Of a stretch of 64,000 bases of DNA, positions 8,162 through 16,870 are shown piece after piece (positions within the stretch are counted from its first letter, which is position 1; the number at the start of each line of letters is the position of its first letter). Origin of the DNA: Lentisphaerota bacterium (lineage in GTDB: Bacteria > Verrucomicrobiota > Lentisphaeria > Victivallales > Victivallaceae). A program made the position numbers and the translations under genes. Location of the stretch: assembly GCA_015061605.1 (NCBI GenBank), contig SUWH01000006.1, forward strand, positions 40,879-104,878. Direction: 5' to 3'. Under the pieces are notes generated by a model. The model searched no databases. It was not told the origin of the DNA and was given only the letters and a program-made list of their open reading frames with translations.

Positions 8162-9055
8162 TTACAAACCGAGCAGCCGGGTGATGTTGCCCTTGGCTAT
8201 CTTCTGGAATACCGTATCGCTGATCTTCTTTTCATCCCGGAGCTTGAGCAGGAAATCGCCCAGCTTGGAGAGCAATCCGACACTGGAACAGGCACAGTAA
8301 TCGGTACCGAACATCAGCTTATCCTGAAACTCATTCAAAAATTTCACGGCATATTCCTCATCCCGCATCAAAGCATTGCAGCCGCTGCCGGCAGACAGAT
8401 CGCCGTACAAATTCGGATATTTCCGCAATAATTTGGCAACTGCGCCCTCTTCGGTGATTTTGCCCTTGGGATAGCCGCGCCGTCCCATATCATCCACATT
8501 GGCTGCCATCTCACCCCAGAACACCTGTGAATGTCCGAAAAATTTGAGATCGGGAAACTTCTGCAATGCGCGTTCAAGTTTTTTCAATCCCGGTTCCTCT
8601 TCAATAAGACCGTAGAATCCCCCCTCCTGCGGCGCCAGATGAAAAGTCAGCGGCAGTCCCGCACTCTGCGCCGCCCGGAACAGATTTTCCACACGCGGGT
8701 CGTCAAGATGCAGATTGGCTGTAACTTCGCCAATGCCTTTGCACCCTTTGTCCCGGTAATACTTGAGCACATATTCCAAATCGGCATCGGGGGTGTTGAA
8801 CATTGACCGGGGATCGAGGTTGCAGAAGGGAATATATTTGTCCGGATACTTTGCGGCGATGCTCAATGCCTCCTCATTAGGCTGGACAAAACAGGTGCTT
8901 TCCGGCGAACCGATGGGCAGCAGCACTGCTCTTTCAATACCGTGCTGCTCCAGCAGTTTGACCTGATTTTCGGCAAAGTCCAACCGCTGTTCTCCGGTAT
9001 GCGGATTGGGACATCTGGGATATTCAAGAACGTGGATGTGGCAGTCGATAAACAT
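8162..9055 (-). CDS. Metal-dependent amidohydrolase (amidohydrolase_2 family)
   Basis: A 297-residue cytoplasmic TIM-barrel hydrolase. The N-terminal metal motif DCHIHV (residues 4-9), a mid-protein LTFHLAP histidine, FFGHSQ and the C-terminal MFGTDY aspartate follow the order of ligands in amidohydrolase family 2. Family members include lactonases, decarboxylases and uronate-related hydrolases. The ATG follows GAGGTG with 6 nt spacing, and a promoter lies upstream. A second, diverged homologue is encoded at 19229-20098; both share RKYPNLY.D.SA.SGCNAL and AVKFL.EFQD. Standing beside the glycan cluster, it probably acts on a sugar-derived lactone or amide; that is inference. Confidence 0.8.
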   Translation of the reverse strand: MFIDCHIHVLEYPRCPNPHTGEQRLDFAENQVKLLEQHGIERAVLLPIGSPESTCFVQPNEEALSIAAKYPDKYIPFCNLDPRSMFNTPDADLEYVLKYYRDKGCKGIGEVTANLHLDDPRVENLFRAAQSAGLPLTFHLAPQEGGFYGLIEEEPGLKKLERALQKFPDLKFFGHSQVFWGEMAANVDDMGRRGYPKGKITEEGAVAKLLRKYPNLYGDLSAGSGCNALMRDEEYAVKFLNEFQDKLMFGTDYCACSSVGLLSKLGDFLLKLRDEKKISDTVFQKIAKGNITRLLGL

Positions 9056-9088
9056 AATTCACCTCATTTGTTTTTTGGTATTGTCATA

Positions 9089-9117
9089 AATTTAGCACAT
9101 CGCAAAATAAAAATCAA
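9089..9117 (-). promoter_or_regulatory. Promoter for the amidohydrolase gene
   Basis: On the minus strand TTGATT (9117-9112) and TAAATT (9094-9089) are separated by 17 nt. The -10 box lies about 34 bp before the ATG at 9055. Confidence 0.6.
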
Positions 9118-9245
9118 GAGATACAGCAAAAAAAAATTTTTACGTACTGTGTCTGTAAACAGTTCATCCTGCCGTCCGTAACTGTCTACGCAGGTAATAT
9201 TTTCAGTAATTTATGTAAAAAATATCATAATAATCAAAAATGGTA

Positions 9246-9274
9246 TTGGCAAATCAGAAAAATTATGGTATACT
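9246..9274 (+). promoter_or_regulatory. Promoter of the first prepilin-like gene
   Basis: TTGGCA (9246-9251), a 17 nt spacer and TATACT (9269-9274), 55 bp before the ATG. The whole leader from about 9190 to the start codon is repeated, with substitutions, before the second prepilin-like gene, so promoter and gene were duplicated together. Confidence 0.7.
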
Positions 9275-9329
9275 TAATACAGTGAGAGAATTTTTGTGCC
9301 ACTGAATTTAACATGAAGGACCAAATTTT

Positions 9330-10142
9330 ATGATGTGCCGACCACTTTCCCGGGGGAAAGTGAAGCAGTCCTGCTTCACTTTAATTGAACTCCTCGTAGT
9401 CATCGCGATCATCGCCATTTTAGCGGCGATACTGCTCCCGGCTTTAGGCAAGGCGCGCGAGCGCGGCAAATCCACATCGTGCCTGGCCAATCTGAAGCAA
9501 ATGGGCTCGGCACTCAGCCTGTATGCTCACGATAATGGCGGATATATCCCCAATATCATCACTTCTGCAGCAGGGGGAAAGAATTATATAACGGCAAAAC
9601 TTTTCCCTTATCTCAACAATCCGTGGGTCTATTCCTGCCCCTCCGACACCGATCAGAGTTATAAATTCAAAAGTATAGGAGCGAAACGAACAAAAGAAGA
9701 AGATATCCATTTGTTATGGACCGGACTTCCCGGCGGGATGGGTTATCTGCCCAATACCAATTTTTCCGGAATACCGGGCAATGGTGTTACTTTGGCTTCC
9801 GCAAAGCTTGCCAAAGCTCCGAATCCCTCCAAACAGATGTATCTCTGCGATGGAACCGGACACTGGATATTGCTCCGTTTCGGCACCTCAAACCGGCACT
9901 ACGCCATAGACTGGAAAATTCCGGATGGCAGTCCATCGATGTTGAATGCTGCTAAAACAAAGCGTTACTGCCATGCCCGGCATCAGGGAGTTTGGAACGT
10001 AGTTTATCTGGATGGTCATACCCGCGGTATCCCGGCGGTGGAAGCCCACAGTTACGACCCGAATCCGCCATCTTATATTTACAATTCTCCTCTTGAAGCC
10101 AGACTGTTTTATGTCGGCACCACTGACGGTAAGGTCTGGTAA
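9330..10142 (+). CDS. Prepilin-type N-terminal methylation domain protein with H-x9-DG C-terminus (copy 1)
   Basis: 270 residues. After a short basic leader ([15 protein letters not shown]) comes the type IV prepilin signature [20 protein letters not shown], the substrate of prepilin peptidase PilD. The C-terminus carries [14 protein letters not shown], the H-x9-DG motif of the large DUF1559-like pseudopilin families found in PVC bacteria. These proteins are thought to be exported pseudopilin-like surface proteins and occur in many copies per genome. A Shine-Dalgarno AAGGA precedes the ATG. The first codons sit on two overlapping inverted repeats (9345-9360 and 9357-9382). A tandem paralogue follows at 10322. 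A role in substrate capture or a type II secretion-like system is inference. Confidence 0.9.
   Translation: MMCRPLSRGKVKQSCFTLIELLVVIAIIAILAAILLPALGKARERGKSTSCLANLKQMGSALSLYAHDNGGYIPNIITSAAGGKNYITAKLFPYLNNPWVYSCPSDTDQSYKFKSIGAKRTKEEDIHLLWTGLPGGMGYLPNTNFSGIPGNGVTLASAKLAKAPNPSKQMYLCDGTGHWILLRFGTSNRHYAIDWKIPDGSPSMLNAAKTKRYCHARHQGVWNVVYLDGHTRGIPAVEAHSYDPNPPSYIYNSPLEARLFYVGTTDGKVW
9345..9382 (+). promoter_or_regulatory. Overlapping inverted repeats in the start region of prepilin-like gene 1
   Basis: CTTTCCC/GGGAAAG lies at 9345-9360. It shares its right arm with a second repeat at 9357-9382, which has 12 nt arms (AAAGTGAAGCAG and its complement) around a 2 nt centre. The two hairpins cannot form together. 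The same arrangement sits in copy 2 at 10342-10377. Part of the region encodes the conserved leader residues K-V-K-(Q/H)-S-C-F-T. Confidence 0.55.
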
Positions 10143-10236
10143 CAGTTTTTACGGTTTATCATCCGTTAAAATTCTCCTGACAGGTATTATTTTTAGTAAT
10201 TTGCGCAAAAAAGTATAAGAATAATCAAAAACGGTA

Positions 10237-10265
10237 TTGTCAAATCATAAAACTTATGGTATACT
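10237..10265 (+). promoter_or_regulatory. Promoter of the second prepilin-like gene
   Basis: TTGTCA (10237-10242), a 17 nt spacer and TATACT (10260-10265). It is homologous to the promoter at 9246-9274, including flanking bases. Confidence 0.7.
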
Positions 10266-10321
10266 TTATGCAGTGAAAGAATTTTTGCACTGTCAAGCTC
10301 TAATGTGGAGGACCAAGTTTT

Positions 10322-11137
10322 ATGATGCACAAACTGTCTGTTTCCCATGGGAAAGTGAAGCATTCCTGCTTCACTTTAATCGAACTCCTTGTTGTCATCG
10401 CGATCATCGCCATTCTGGCAGCGATTTTGCTTCCGGCTCTGGGCAAGGCACGCGAACGCGGCAAATCCGCGTCGTGCATTTCAAACTTGAAGCAAATCGG
10501 TGCCGCTCTCGGCATGTACAGCAATGATTACGGCGGATATATGCCCAATCACAATACAGGGTCAAACGGCACACCTTATATAACGGCATTGCTTTTCCCT
10601 TACTTTAATAATCCGTGGGTCTATGCCTGCCCCTCCGACACCGATCAGAATTATAAATTCAAAAGTATTGGAGCGAAACGAACAAAAGAAGAAGAGATAT
10701 ATCTTCTCTGGACCGGACTTCCAGGCGGTATGGGATATATGCCCAACACTGTGCTGCCGCAAGATAGTGCCAATAATATTGCGGCAAAACTTTCCAAAGC
10801 CCCGCGCCCCTCCAAGCAGATGTTTTTCTGCGACGGTACCGGTCACAAAATCCTGATCCGTTTCGGCGCCAACGGCTCTCACTACGCACTGGACTGGAAG
10901 GTTCCTCCCGGCGGTAAATCCATCGTCAATCCGGCCTGTACCGTCCGCCGCAGTCACGCCCGCCATCAGGGAATATGGAATGTAAATTATCTCGACGGTC
11001 ACACCCGCGGCATCCCGGCGGCTGAAGCCCACAGCTACAATCCCTCTGCCGCAGCTCTTAATGCCGCTGCCACCCCGCTGGAAGGACGCCTTTTCTACGC
11101 CGGAACCACTAACGGCAAAGTCTGGAATTCAAAATAA
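10322..11137 (+). CDS. Prepilin-type N-terminal methylation domain protein with H-x9-DG C-terminus (copy 2)
   Basis: A 271-residue tandem paralogue of the preceding gene, very similar throughout (for example [24 protein letters not shown]). It has the same prepilin signature [20 protein letters not shown] after residue 16, and the C-terminal [14 protein letters not shown] with H-x9-DG spacing. GGAGGA precedes the ATG. It has its own promoter and leads into the secreted-enzyme genes that start 25 bp after its stop. A palindromic TTTCCCATGGGAAA (10342-10355) and an 11 bp-armed repeat at 10352-10377 overlie the start of the reading frame. Confidence 0.9.
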   Translation: MMHKLSVSHGKVKHSCFTLIELLVVIAIIAILAAILLPALGKARERGKSASCISNLKQIGAALGMYSNDYGGYMPNHNTGSNGTPYITALLFPYFNNPWVYACPSDTDQNYKFKSIGAKRTKEEEIYLLWTGLPGGMGYMPNTVLPQDSANNIAAKLSKAPRPSKQMFFCDGTGHKILIRFGANGSHYALDWKVPPGGKSIVNPACTVRRSHARHQGIWNVNYLDGHTRGIPAAEAHSYNPSAAALNAAATPLEGRLFYAGTTNGKVWNSK

Positions 11138-11161
11138 AAACAACTGTTTTAAGGAGGAAAT

Positions 11162-11812
11162 ATGAAAAAATTTACGATTTGTTTGATGGCGCTGAGTGCA
11201 ATAATTGCAGCTGCGGCGGATGTGGCGATCTGCGGTTCCGGTTACGGCAGGCATGAGATCGGCCAGATCGTCAACAAGGTGTTGAAACGCAAGGATGTGA
11301 AATTCACCTTTGAAAATATCGGTGAATTTCCGGAATACGCCAAATATCAGAAAAGTAAACTTCTTATTGTTGCCAGTGAAGCAAAGAGAAAATTCACCGC
11401 CGGAGAGATGACGCAATTCCAGCAATGGCTCACTGCCGGCGGTACTGCTCTCTTCATTTGCCGCGCTGCCAACTCCCTTGCTCCCGCGAAAAGTTGGACG
11501 TGGTGCGGCATGACTCCGGTCTACCGTTTCCAATATGATGCCCAGATGCCGGATAAAGACAATCCCATTGTCAAAAATATCAAATTCACCCCGTTCAAAG
11601 ATATTCTCGGTGTCCGGGTCACGCCTCCCGCCAAAGTAATCATCGGCAGCGGCGATGTCGCGTTGATCGCTGAAAGCTCCATCGGCAAAGGAAAACTCTA
11701 TCTGATGGCAAATGAATATTTCCGGATGGCGGCAAGAAAATGGAACCATCCCTTTAAAGATGAATATCTGAAAATTATGCAGAATATTGTCGATTTGTCA
11801 ACTCAAAAATAA
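11162..11812 (+). CDS. Secreted GATase-like domain protein (short form)
   Basis: 216 residues with a signal peptide (MKKFTICLMALSAIIAAAA). The mature part is a Rossmann-like fold of the class I glutamine amidotransferase-like superfamily: SKLLIVASEAK, then FQQWLTAGGTALFICR, then GKGKLYLMANEYFRMA. No catalytic Cys nucleophile stands out, so a structural or binding role is likely. It is homologous to the first ~210 residues of the next protein, with shared segments IGEFP.YAKY, PPA..I.G and NEYFRMA. It therefore looks like a stand-alone copy of that N-terminal domain, produced by duplication with loss of the catalytic half or by domain splitting. It is preceded by AAGGAGG. Confidence 0.75.
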   Translation: MKKFTICLMALSAIIAAAADVAICGSGYGRHEIGQIVNKVLKRKDVKFTFENIGEFPEYAKYQKSKLLIVASEAKRKFTAGEMTQFQQWLTAGGTALFICRAANSLAPAKSWTWCGMTPVYRFQYDAQMPDKDNPIVKNIKFTPFKDILGVRVTPPAKVIIGSGDVALIAESSIGKGKLYLMANEYFRMAARKWNHPFKDEYLKIMQNIVDLSTQK

Positions 11813-11829
11813 TTTGATCCCGGGGAAAT

Positions 11830-14499
11830 ATGAAAAAAATCACACTTCTTTTTACGGCACTTGCCGCTGTACTGCTGTCAGGTGGAAATGTTTCCATCTG
11901 CGGTACCGGCTACGGCACACATGACATCAAAGCGATCATCAACCGCGCACTGGTACGGGAAAATGTCACCTATCAGTACACCAATATCGGGGAATTTCCC
12001 GATTATGCAAAGTACAAAAACAGCAAAGTTTTGATCGTCTGTTCCACCAGCAGTAAAAAACTCGACCCCCAAAGTACAGAACAGCTTAAATCATGGGTCT
12101 CCAACGGCGGAACTCTGCTGCTGATGGGACGCGCAATAAATTCACTTGCTCCGGTAAAGGATTGGAAGTGGAGCGGCTTGAGTCATGTCACCAATGCCAA
12201 AGAGTATGAAGTAAAAGCACTGGTTCCCGATTCACCCGTTTTGAAAGGTTTCAAGTTTTTCCCCTTCAAAGATGTTCTGAGCAGCCGGATCAAACCGCCC
12301 GCCAGAGCGATCCTCGGCGACGGCGGCAAAAATACCTTCATCGCAGAATTGTCTCTGGGCAAAGGCAAAATCTATGTGCTTGCCAATGAGTACTTCCGCA
12401 TGGCATCCAAACGACGCAACCATCCGTTTCACAAAGAATATCTGAAAATCATCCGGAATATCATCGATCTTGCCGCCCCCACCAGCGACAGCAATGTGCA
12501 GGACGACCAGTTGAGTCAATGGCAGAAAAAACGTTCCGGTGTGCTGGTCTGGAACCGTGAATGGCAGCGCGGGGAGATCTACGGTCCCCGCTTCAATCCC
12601 CCGATGCCGCTTGAAAATGAGATCATCGGCTCCATCCCGCTTCATCTGGCGCGCAACGAATTTGAAAGCGTTCAGGTAAATTTCACCCCGCTGGAAAAAT
12701 ACAAACTCGTTTCATGGAAATTGACCGACGGCGGTCTGCCGGAAAACAGCATGGAATTTTTTGTCCAATCTGCCCCCGATCCCATTCCGTGGCCCAAAAA
12801 TCCCGAAATTGCCAAGGAGTTCCCCTACTGGCTGATGCCCCCCAAATATGTCGCCCCCAAAGGCAAAGATGAATTTTATGCCCCCAAACCCGGAAATACC
12901 GTTATCGTCTGGGTGCGCTTCAACACCAAAAATGTCAAAGCCGGAAAATACACTCCGGAACTGACGCTTGATTTTGACGGCAAAACTTCCGCCAAAGTCA
13001 AGTTTGAGGTCAAAGTCGCCAAAACCGCCGTCCCGACCAAACGTCCCATCCTGCTGGGCGTCGGCGGCTACTCACTGGATGTCAACAATTTTGATAAAAT
13101 GCGCCCCTTTGTGGACGATCTTTCCAAACACGGCAACGAATGGAGCTTGATCAACATCGTCCGGGTCGGCATGGTGAAAATCGCCGGAACCGGCGAACCG
13201 TTCAATGCCCGTACAATGAAACAATATTTCGGCAAACCCGTTCACGAACTGCCCGAACTGGATTTCTCATTCCTCGATAAGTGGATGCACAATAACATCA
13301 AAGCCAACATGACCAACTACCGGATCAATTTGCCCAGAATTGCGGATTCTTTCAAAAAAATGAAGGCTCCCGCAGAAAAACTCCCCGCTCTGGAGCAGTG
13401 GTTCTACGCCGAATTGTCCCGCTATTTCCACGAAAAAGGCGTCCGTCTCCTCTTGACCAGCAAAGGCGACGAACTGAGCCGCAAAGAGTTGTATGAAGGC
13501 TACCTCCCCTGGGCAAAACAGCGTACCGCCGTCGGATTTGACTGTACTTCGACCTTCAGTTTCGGCGTGGCAGACTTCACGCAGCTGGTGAAAGACCTCT
13601 CCCCCTACACCCGGCTCTGGACGCTCAACCGCCAGCTTGCCCACCCCTTCACCACCGCATTGAAAAACGGTTCCATAAAATTGCGTGATGATGCCTTTGT
13701 CGGGACCTACGGCGCCGGAGAAGGACGCGGTTCAGAATTCCGCAAACCGCTGGGCAATCCCCGTTTCCTCGGCTGGGAATCCTGGATCCACGGCATTTCC
13801 ACCTGTTCGCCAAATCCGTGGTTCAAAAGCTGGATATACTACTGCGACTACGGCGGTTCCGGAGAAACCGGCGGCATCGCCGGAGAACGCTGGGTGGCTT
13901 ATCTGAAACATAATGACCCGACAGTACCTGTAGCCGACTGCCCCTTCTGGGAAGGTATCCGTGAAGGTATGGAAGAGGGCAATCTGGCATATTTGCTTGA
14001 ACAGCGCGCCAAAGCCGCCGGTAAACCCGAACTGGTCAAACGCGCCCGCGCTCTCATCTCCGATAAAGCCGGTGCCCCCATTTCCGGCAAATGGGTTCGC
14101 CGCACCCATGTCCGTGTCCCCTTTGACTTCTATGTGATAAATGCTGACAGCTCCGGCTACCGCAAAGCCAAAAGCGTTGTGTTGGATATGCTCGACACGC
14201 TCCCGCAGCCGACCGATGTTTTCTGGCACCGGATAAATCTGAAAAATGTCAAATTGACCGGTGAGGCGTCAGCCATAAAACAGTTCAAAGCTGAAGTCCT
14301 CAAACGCCTTGAAACTCCGCTGGTTCCCGGCAATGGCAAAACCACAATAAACTTTGTCATCGACAATACCGTCGGTAAAGGCAAATTCCGCATTCTGGAA
14401 AAAGACAATACCCTGACCGTCAAAGGCGGCGATGCCGCCGGACTCAAGCTCGGTACGGAAATTTTCAGCTGCTATCTCAATCAACACGGTAAATGGTAA
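11830..14499 (+). CDS. Secreted GATase-like + DUF4091 glycoside hydrolase-like protein
   Basis: 889 residues with a signal peptide (MKKITLLFTALAAVLLSGG). Residues ~20-215 form a GATase-like domain homologous to the preceding gene. Residues ~240-420 look like a beta-sandwich (VSWKLTDGGLPEN, VIVWVRFNTKNVKAGKY). Residues ~420-770 read like the TIM-barrel-type DUF4091 region, with the conserved WIYYCDYGGSGETGG, CPFWEGIREGMEEGNL and YLLEQRAKAAG. DUF4091 proteins are glycoside hydrolase-like, and acidic residues in the last blocks are good catalytic candidates. The gene lies 17 bp after the short paralogue and 22 bp before the first DUF4838 gene. The substrate is unknown; extracellular or periplasmic action is inferred. 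Confidence 0.8.
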   Translation: MKKITLLFTALAAVLLSGGNVSICGTGYGTHDIKAIINRALVRENVTYQYTNIGEFPDYAKYKNSKVLIVCSTSSKKLDPQSTEQLKSWVSNGGTLLLMGRAINSLAPVKDWKWSGLSHVTNAKEYEVKALVPDSPVLKGFKFFPFKDVLSSRIKPPARAILGDGGKNTFIAELSLGKGKIYVLANEYFRMASKRRNHPFHKEYLKIIRNIIDLAAPTSDSNVQDDQLSQWQKKRSGVLVWNREWQRGEIYGPRFNPPMPLENEIIGSIPLHLARNEFESVQVNFTPLEKYKLVSWKLTDGGLPENSMEFFVQSAPDPIPWPKNPEIAKEFPYWLMPPKYVAPKGKDEFYAPKPGNTVIVWVRFNTKNVKAGKYTPELTLDFDGKTSAKVKFEVKVAKTAVPTKRPILLGVGGYSLDVNNFDKMRPFVDDLSKHGNEWSLINIVRVGMVKIAGTGEPFNARTMKQYFGKPVHELPELDFSFLDKWMHNNIKANMTNYRINLPRIADSFKKMKAPAEKLPALEQWFYAELSRYFHEKGVRLLLTSKGDELSRKELYEGYLPWAKQRTAVGFDCTSTFSFGVADFTQLVKDLSPYTRLWTLNRQLAHPFTTALKNGSIKLRDDAFVGTYGAGEGRGSEFRKPLGNPRFLGWESWIHGISTCSPNPWFKSWIYYCDYGGSGETGGIAGERWVAYLKHNDPTVPVADCPFWEGIREGMEEGNLAYLLEQRAKAAGKPELVKRARALISDKAGAPISGKWVRRTHVRVPFDFYVINADSSGYRKAKSVVLDMLDTLPQPTDVFWHRINLKNVKLTGEASAIKQFKAEVLKRLETPLVPGNGKTTINFVIDNTVGKGKFRILEKDNTLTVKGGDAAGLKLGTEIFSCYLNQHGKW

Positions 14500-14521
14500 C
14501 TCAAAACAGGAGAATACTGTT

Positions 14522-16855
14522 ATGAAAAAGTCAATTATTTTCGCGGCATTACTGGCTGTCACATCTTTATCAGCTTTTGAACTGGGCAAACCATGCACCA
14601 TCTACTATGCCGGACGCAACCGCACTGCCGCTCAGGAATTGAGCAAATATCTCACCGCAATCTACAAAAAGGATTTCCCGGTCAAGGCGATGAAAAAAGA
14701 ACAGACCGGAATTTTCGTCGGTGCCAAAAAAGCTTCAGAACTGGTGGCAAGTTCCGTCAAGGGCGACCGGCTGGATATTTATGGAGCCAACACCGAATTC
14801 GCCGTTTATGACTTTCTGGAACGCGAATGCGGCGTCCGTTTCCTCTGGCCCGGCAAACTCGGTACCGTCATTCCGCAGGGCAAAGTGAAAACCCTTGCCG
14901 ACGGCGATTACGCCTATCAGCCGCAGTTTGCCATCCGCTTGAGCCAGAGTTTCCACTATCCCACCCGCTACATGACGGTCCCGGAACGGAATGATCTTGC
15001 CAAGTGGATAAAAAGCAACAAAATCGGTCAGGAGCTGCGCGGCAGCTTCGGTCACGCTTTCGGTCATCTGATCCCCCGGGGCAAATACGGCAAAGATCAC
15101 CCGGAATATTTCTCTCTGGTCAGCCCCGCCAACTGGGTCGGCGGCGGCAAAAGTGACAAACCCAAACGCACCAATATCGACGGCGACGTGTGGCAGCTCT
15201 GCACCTCCAACGATGAAGTCCGTCAAATCATCGCTGAAAAACTTGCCGCCAACCCCACCACCAATATCCAATCCATTTCTCCCAACGACGGCGGCGGTTT
15301 CTGCGAATGTGACAAGTGCAAAGCGCAGGACTACCCCTTGCAGGATAAATTCAAACTCACCAACCGGATGTATGATTTCCTCGCTGATGTCGCAGCAAGA
15401 GTGAAAAAATTGAACCCCAAAACCAAAATCGGCTTGTTCAGTTACAGCTACTTTGCCGGTGTTCCCTCCCGCAAAGTCCAGCTCCCGGACAACTGCTATC
15501 TTTCACTTTGCTACATCCAGGTCACCCAATACACCCCGGAAATGCAGAAAGAGCTGGATGATAAAATCATCGGTCTGGGCAAACTCGGCGCGAAAATCGT
15601 CGGCAGAGAATACTGGGGAACCCACTACTATCAGGATATGCCCATCGACCACAGCCGACTCATCGCCCACAATATCAATCTGTTGAGCAAATACGGCGCC
15701 GCCGGTATCTACGGCGAACCCTCCAACAACTTCGCCATCCGTCCCAGTGACAACTATCTCCTTGCCAAATTGAGCTGGAATCCCGCTCTCAAGCGCGATG
15801 ACATTTTGAAAGACTTCTGCAAAAGTGCTTTCGGCGATGCGGCAGATCTGATGTATGAATACTTCGACTCCGGCGAAACGGAATTCTGGGCCAAGTGGAG
15901 CAAACTTATGCTCTCCAAACGCCCGATGATGGAATTTGTCCCCAGCATGTACGCCAACACGCTCAAAGTTTTGTCGCAGATTTTCGACAAGGAATGGGCA
16001 AAAGCCCGGATCGCCAAACTCCGCAAAGCGAAAGCCAAAGCGAAACTTCCGGAGGAAAAAGCGCGTATTGATTATATCATTTCCGGCGTCAATGTCGCAT
16101 TGAGCAAAAGCGAACTCAACGAAATGTGGAGCCTTGCCGCCACCGCCGGCGTCCAGCTGCCGCTGATGCAGCCGGATACCCAAAAAGTCAGCATGGAAAA
16201 ACTCAATTTGCAGAAACTTATCAATAAGGTGCTGAATAAAAACTACCGCCACGAACTTATCCTCGCTTCCAACGCTTACGGCAACTGCGTCCCCGGTCTC
16301 GGCTTTTTGCGGGAGTATGCCATCACCGTCCGCCCGTGGAAAGCGATTTGCGAAATGGCTAAACTCGACCTCGCCATCGACCGCTTCAATTATCTGGTCA
16401 ACGGCAGTTTTGAATTCCGTAAATGGGAGTGGGAAATCAAAGGTGATAAAGATCTGAAATACTCCTTTACCGGTGAACGCAACTGCGATGAAAAGACCAA
16501 CTTCATCGCCCAGTGCCACTTGAATCAGGGACTTTCCCTCAAACTGGAGATCCCTGCCAAAAGTTCCGTCACTTTGACCAATACCCGCCAGTTTGAAACC
16601 GCTGAAAACGCCAAACTGCGCGGCTCCATGTATATTTTCGGCAACGCTGAAGTCAAAGCCGACTTCAACGGCAAAGCGGTCAAAACCGTCGTCGCCAACG
16701 CCGGAATGGAGGATGAGTGGCAGGAACTGCGCTTCACTCCGCTCGCCGTCAAACCGGGCAAATATACTTTCCGTGTCACTCTGACCAACAAAACCGGCAA
16801 TGCTCAAACCGTCTATATCGACAATGCCGCTGTTTTGATCCAACCTGTGAAATAA
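14522..16855 (+). CDS. DUF4838 secreted glycoside hydrolase-like protein (copy 1)
   Basis: 777 residues with a signal peptide (MKKSIIFAALLAVTSLSA). Residues ~20-120 match a GH20b-like N-terminal alpha/beta domain, including the recurrent FLERECGVRFLWPG. The central DUF4838 barrel holds SISPNDGGGFCECDKCKAQD, FSYSYFAGVP and GREYWGTHYYQ. The last ~150 residues form a carbohydrate-binding-like sandwich (YLVNGSFEFRKWEWEIKG). The Cys-rich FCECDKC could bind metal or form disulfides. The ATG at 14522 was preferred because an AGGAG motif precedes it and it starts at the signal peptide. The next gene is a close tandem paralogue. The substrate is unknown. Confidence 0.85.
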   Translation: MKKSIIFAALLAVTSLSAFELGKPCTIYYAGRNRTAAQELSKYLTAIYKKDFPVKAMKKEQTGIFVGAKKASELVASSVKGDRLDIYGANTEFAVYDFLERECGVRFLWPGKLGTVIPQGKVKTLADGDYAYQPQFAIRLSQSFHYPTRYMTVPERNDLAKWIKSNKIGQELRGSFGHAFGHLIPRGKYGKDHPEYFSLVSPANWVGGGKSDKPKRTNIDGDVWQLCTSNDEVRQIIAEKLAANPTTNIQSISPNDGGGFCECDKCKAQDYPLQDKFKLTNRMYDFLADVAARVKKLNPKTKIGLFSYSYFAGVPSRKVQLPDNCYLSLCYIQVTQYTPEMQKELDDKIIGLGKLGAKIVGREYWGTHYYQDMPIDHSRLIAHNINLLSKYGAAGIYGEPSNNFAIRPSDNYLLAKLSWNPALKRDDILKDFCKSAFGDAADLMYEYFDSGETEFWAKWSKLMLSKRPMMEFVPSMYANTLKVLSQIFDKEWAKARIAKLRKAKAKAKLPEEKARIDYIISGVNVALSKSELNEMWSLAATAGVQLPLMQPDTQKVSMEKLNLQKLINKVLNKNYRHELILASNAYGNCVPGLGFLREYAITVRPWKAICEMAKLDLAIDRFNYLVNGSFEFRKWEWEIKGDKDLKYSFTGERNCDEKTNFIAQCHLNQGLSLKLEIPAKSSVTLTNTRQFETAENAKLRGSMYIFGNAEVKADFNGKAVKTVVANAGMEDEWQELRFTPLAVKPGKYTFRVTLTNKTGNAQTVYIDNAAVLIQPVK

Positions 16856-16870
16856 CCGGAGCGTGAAATC

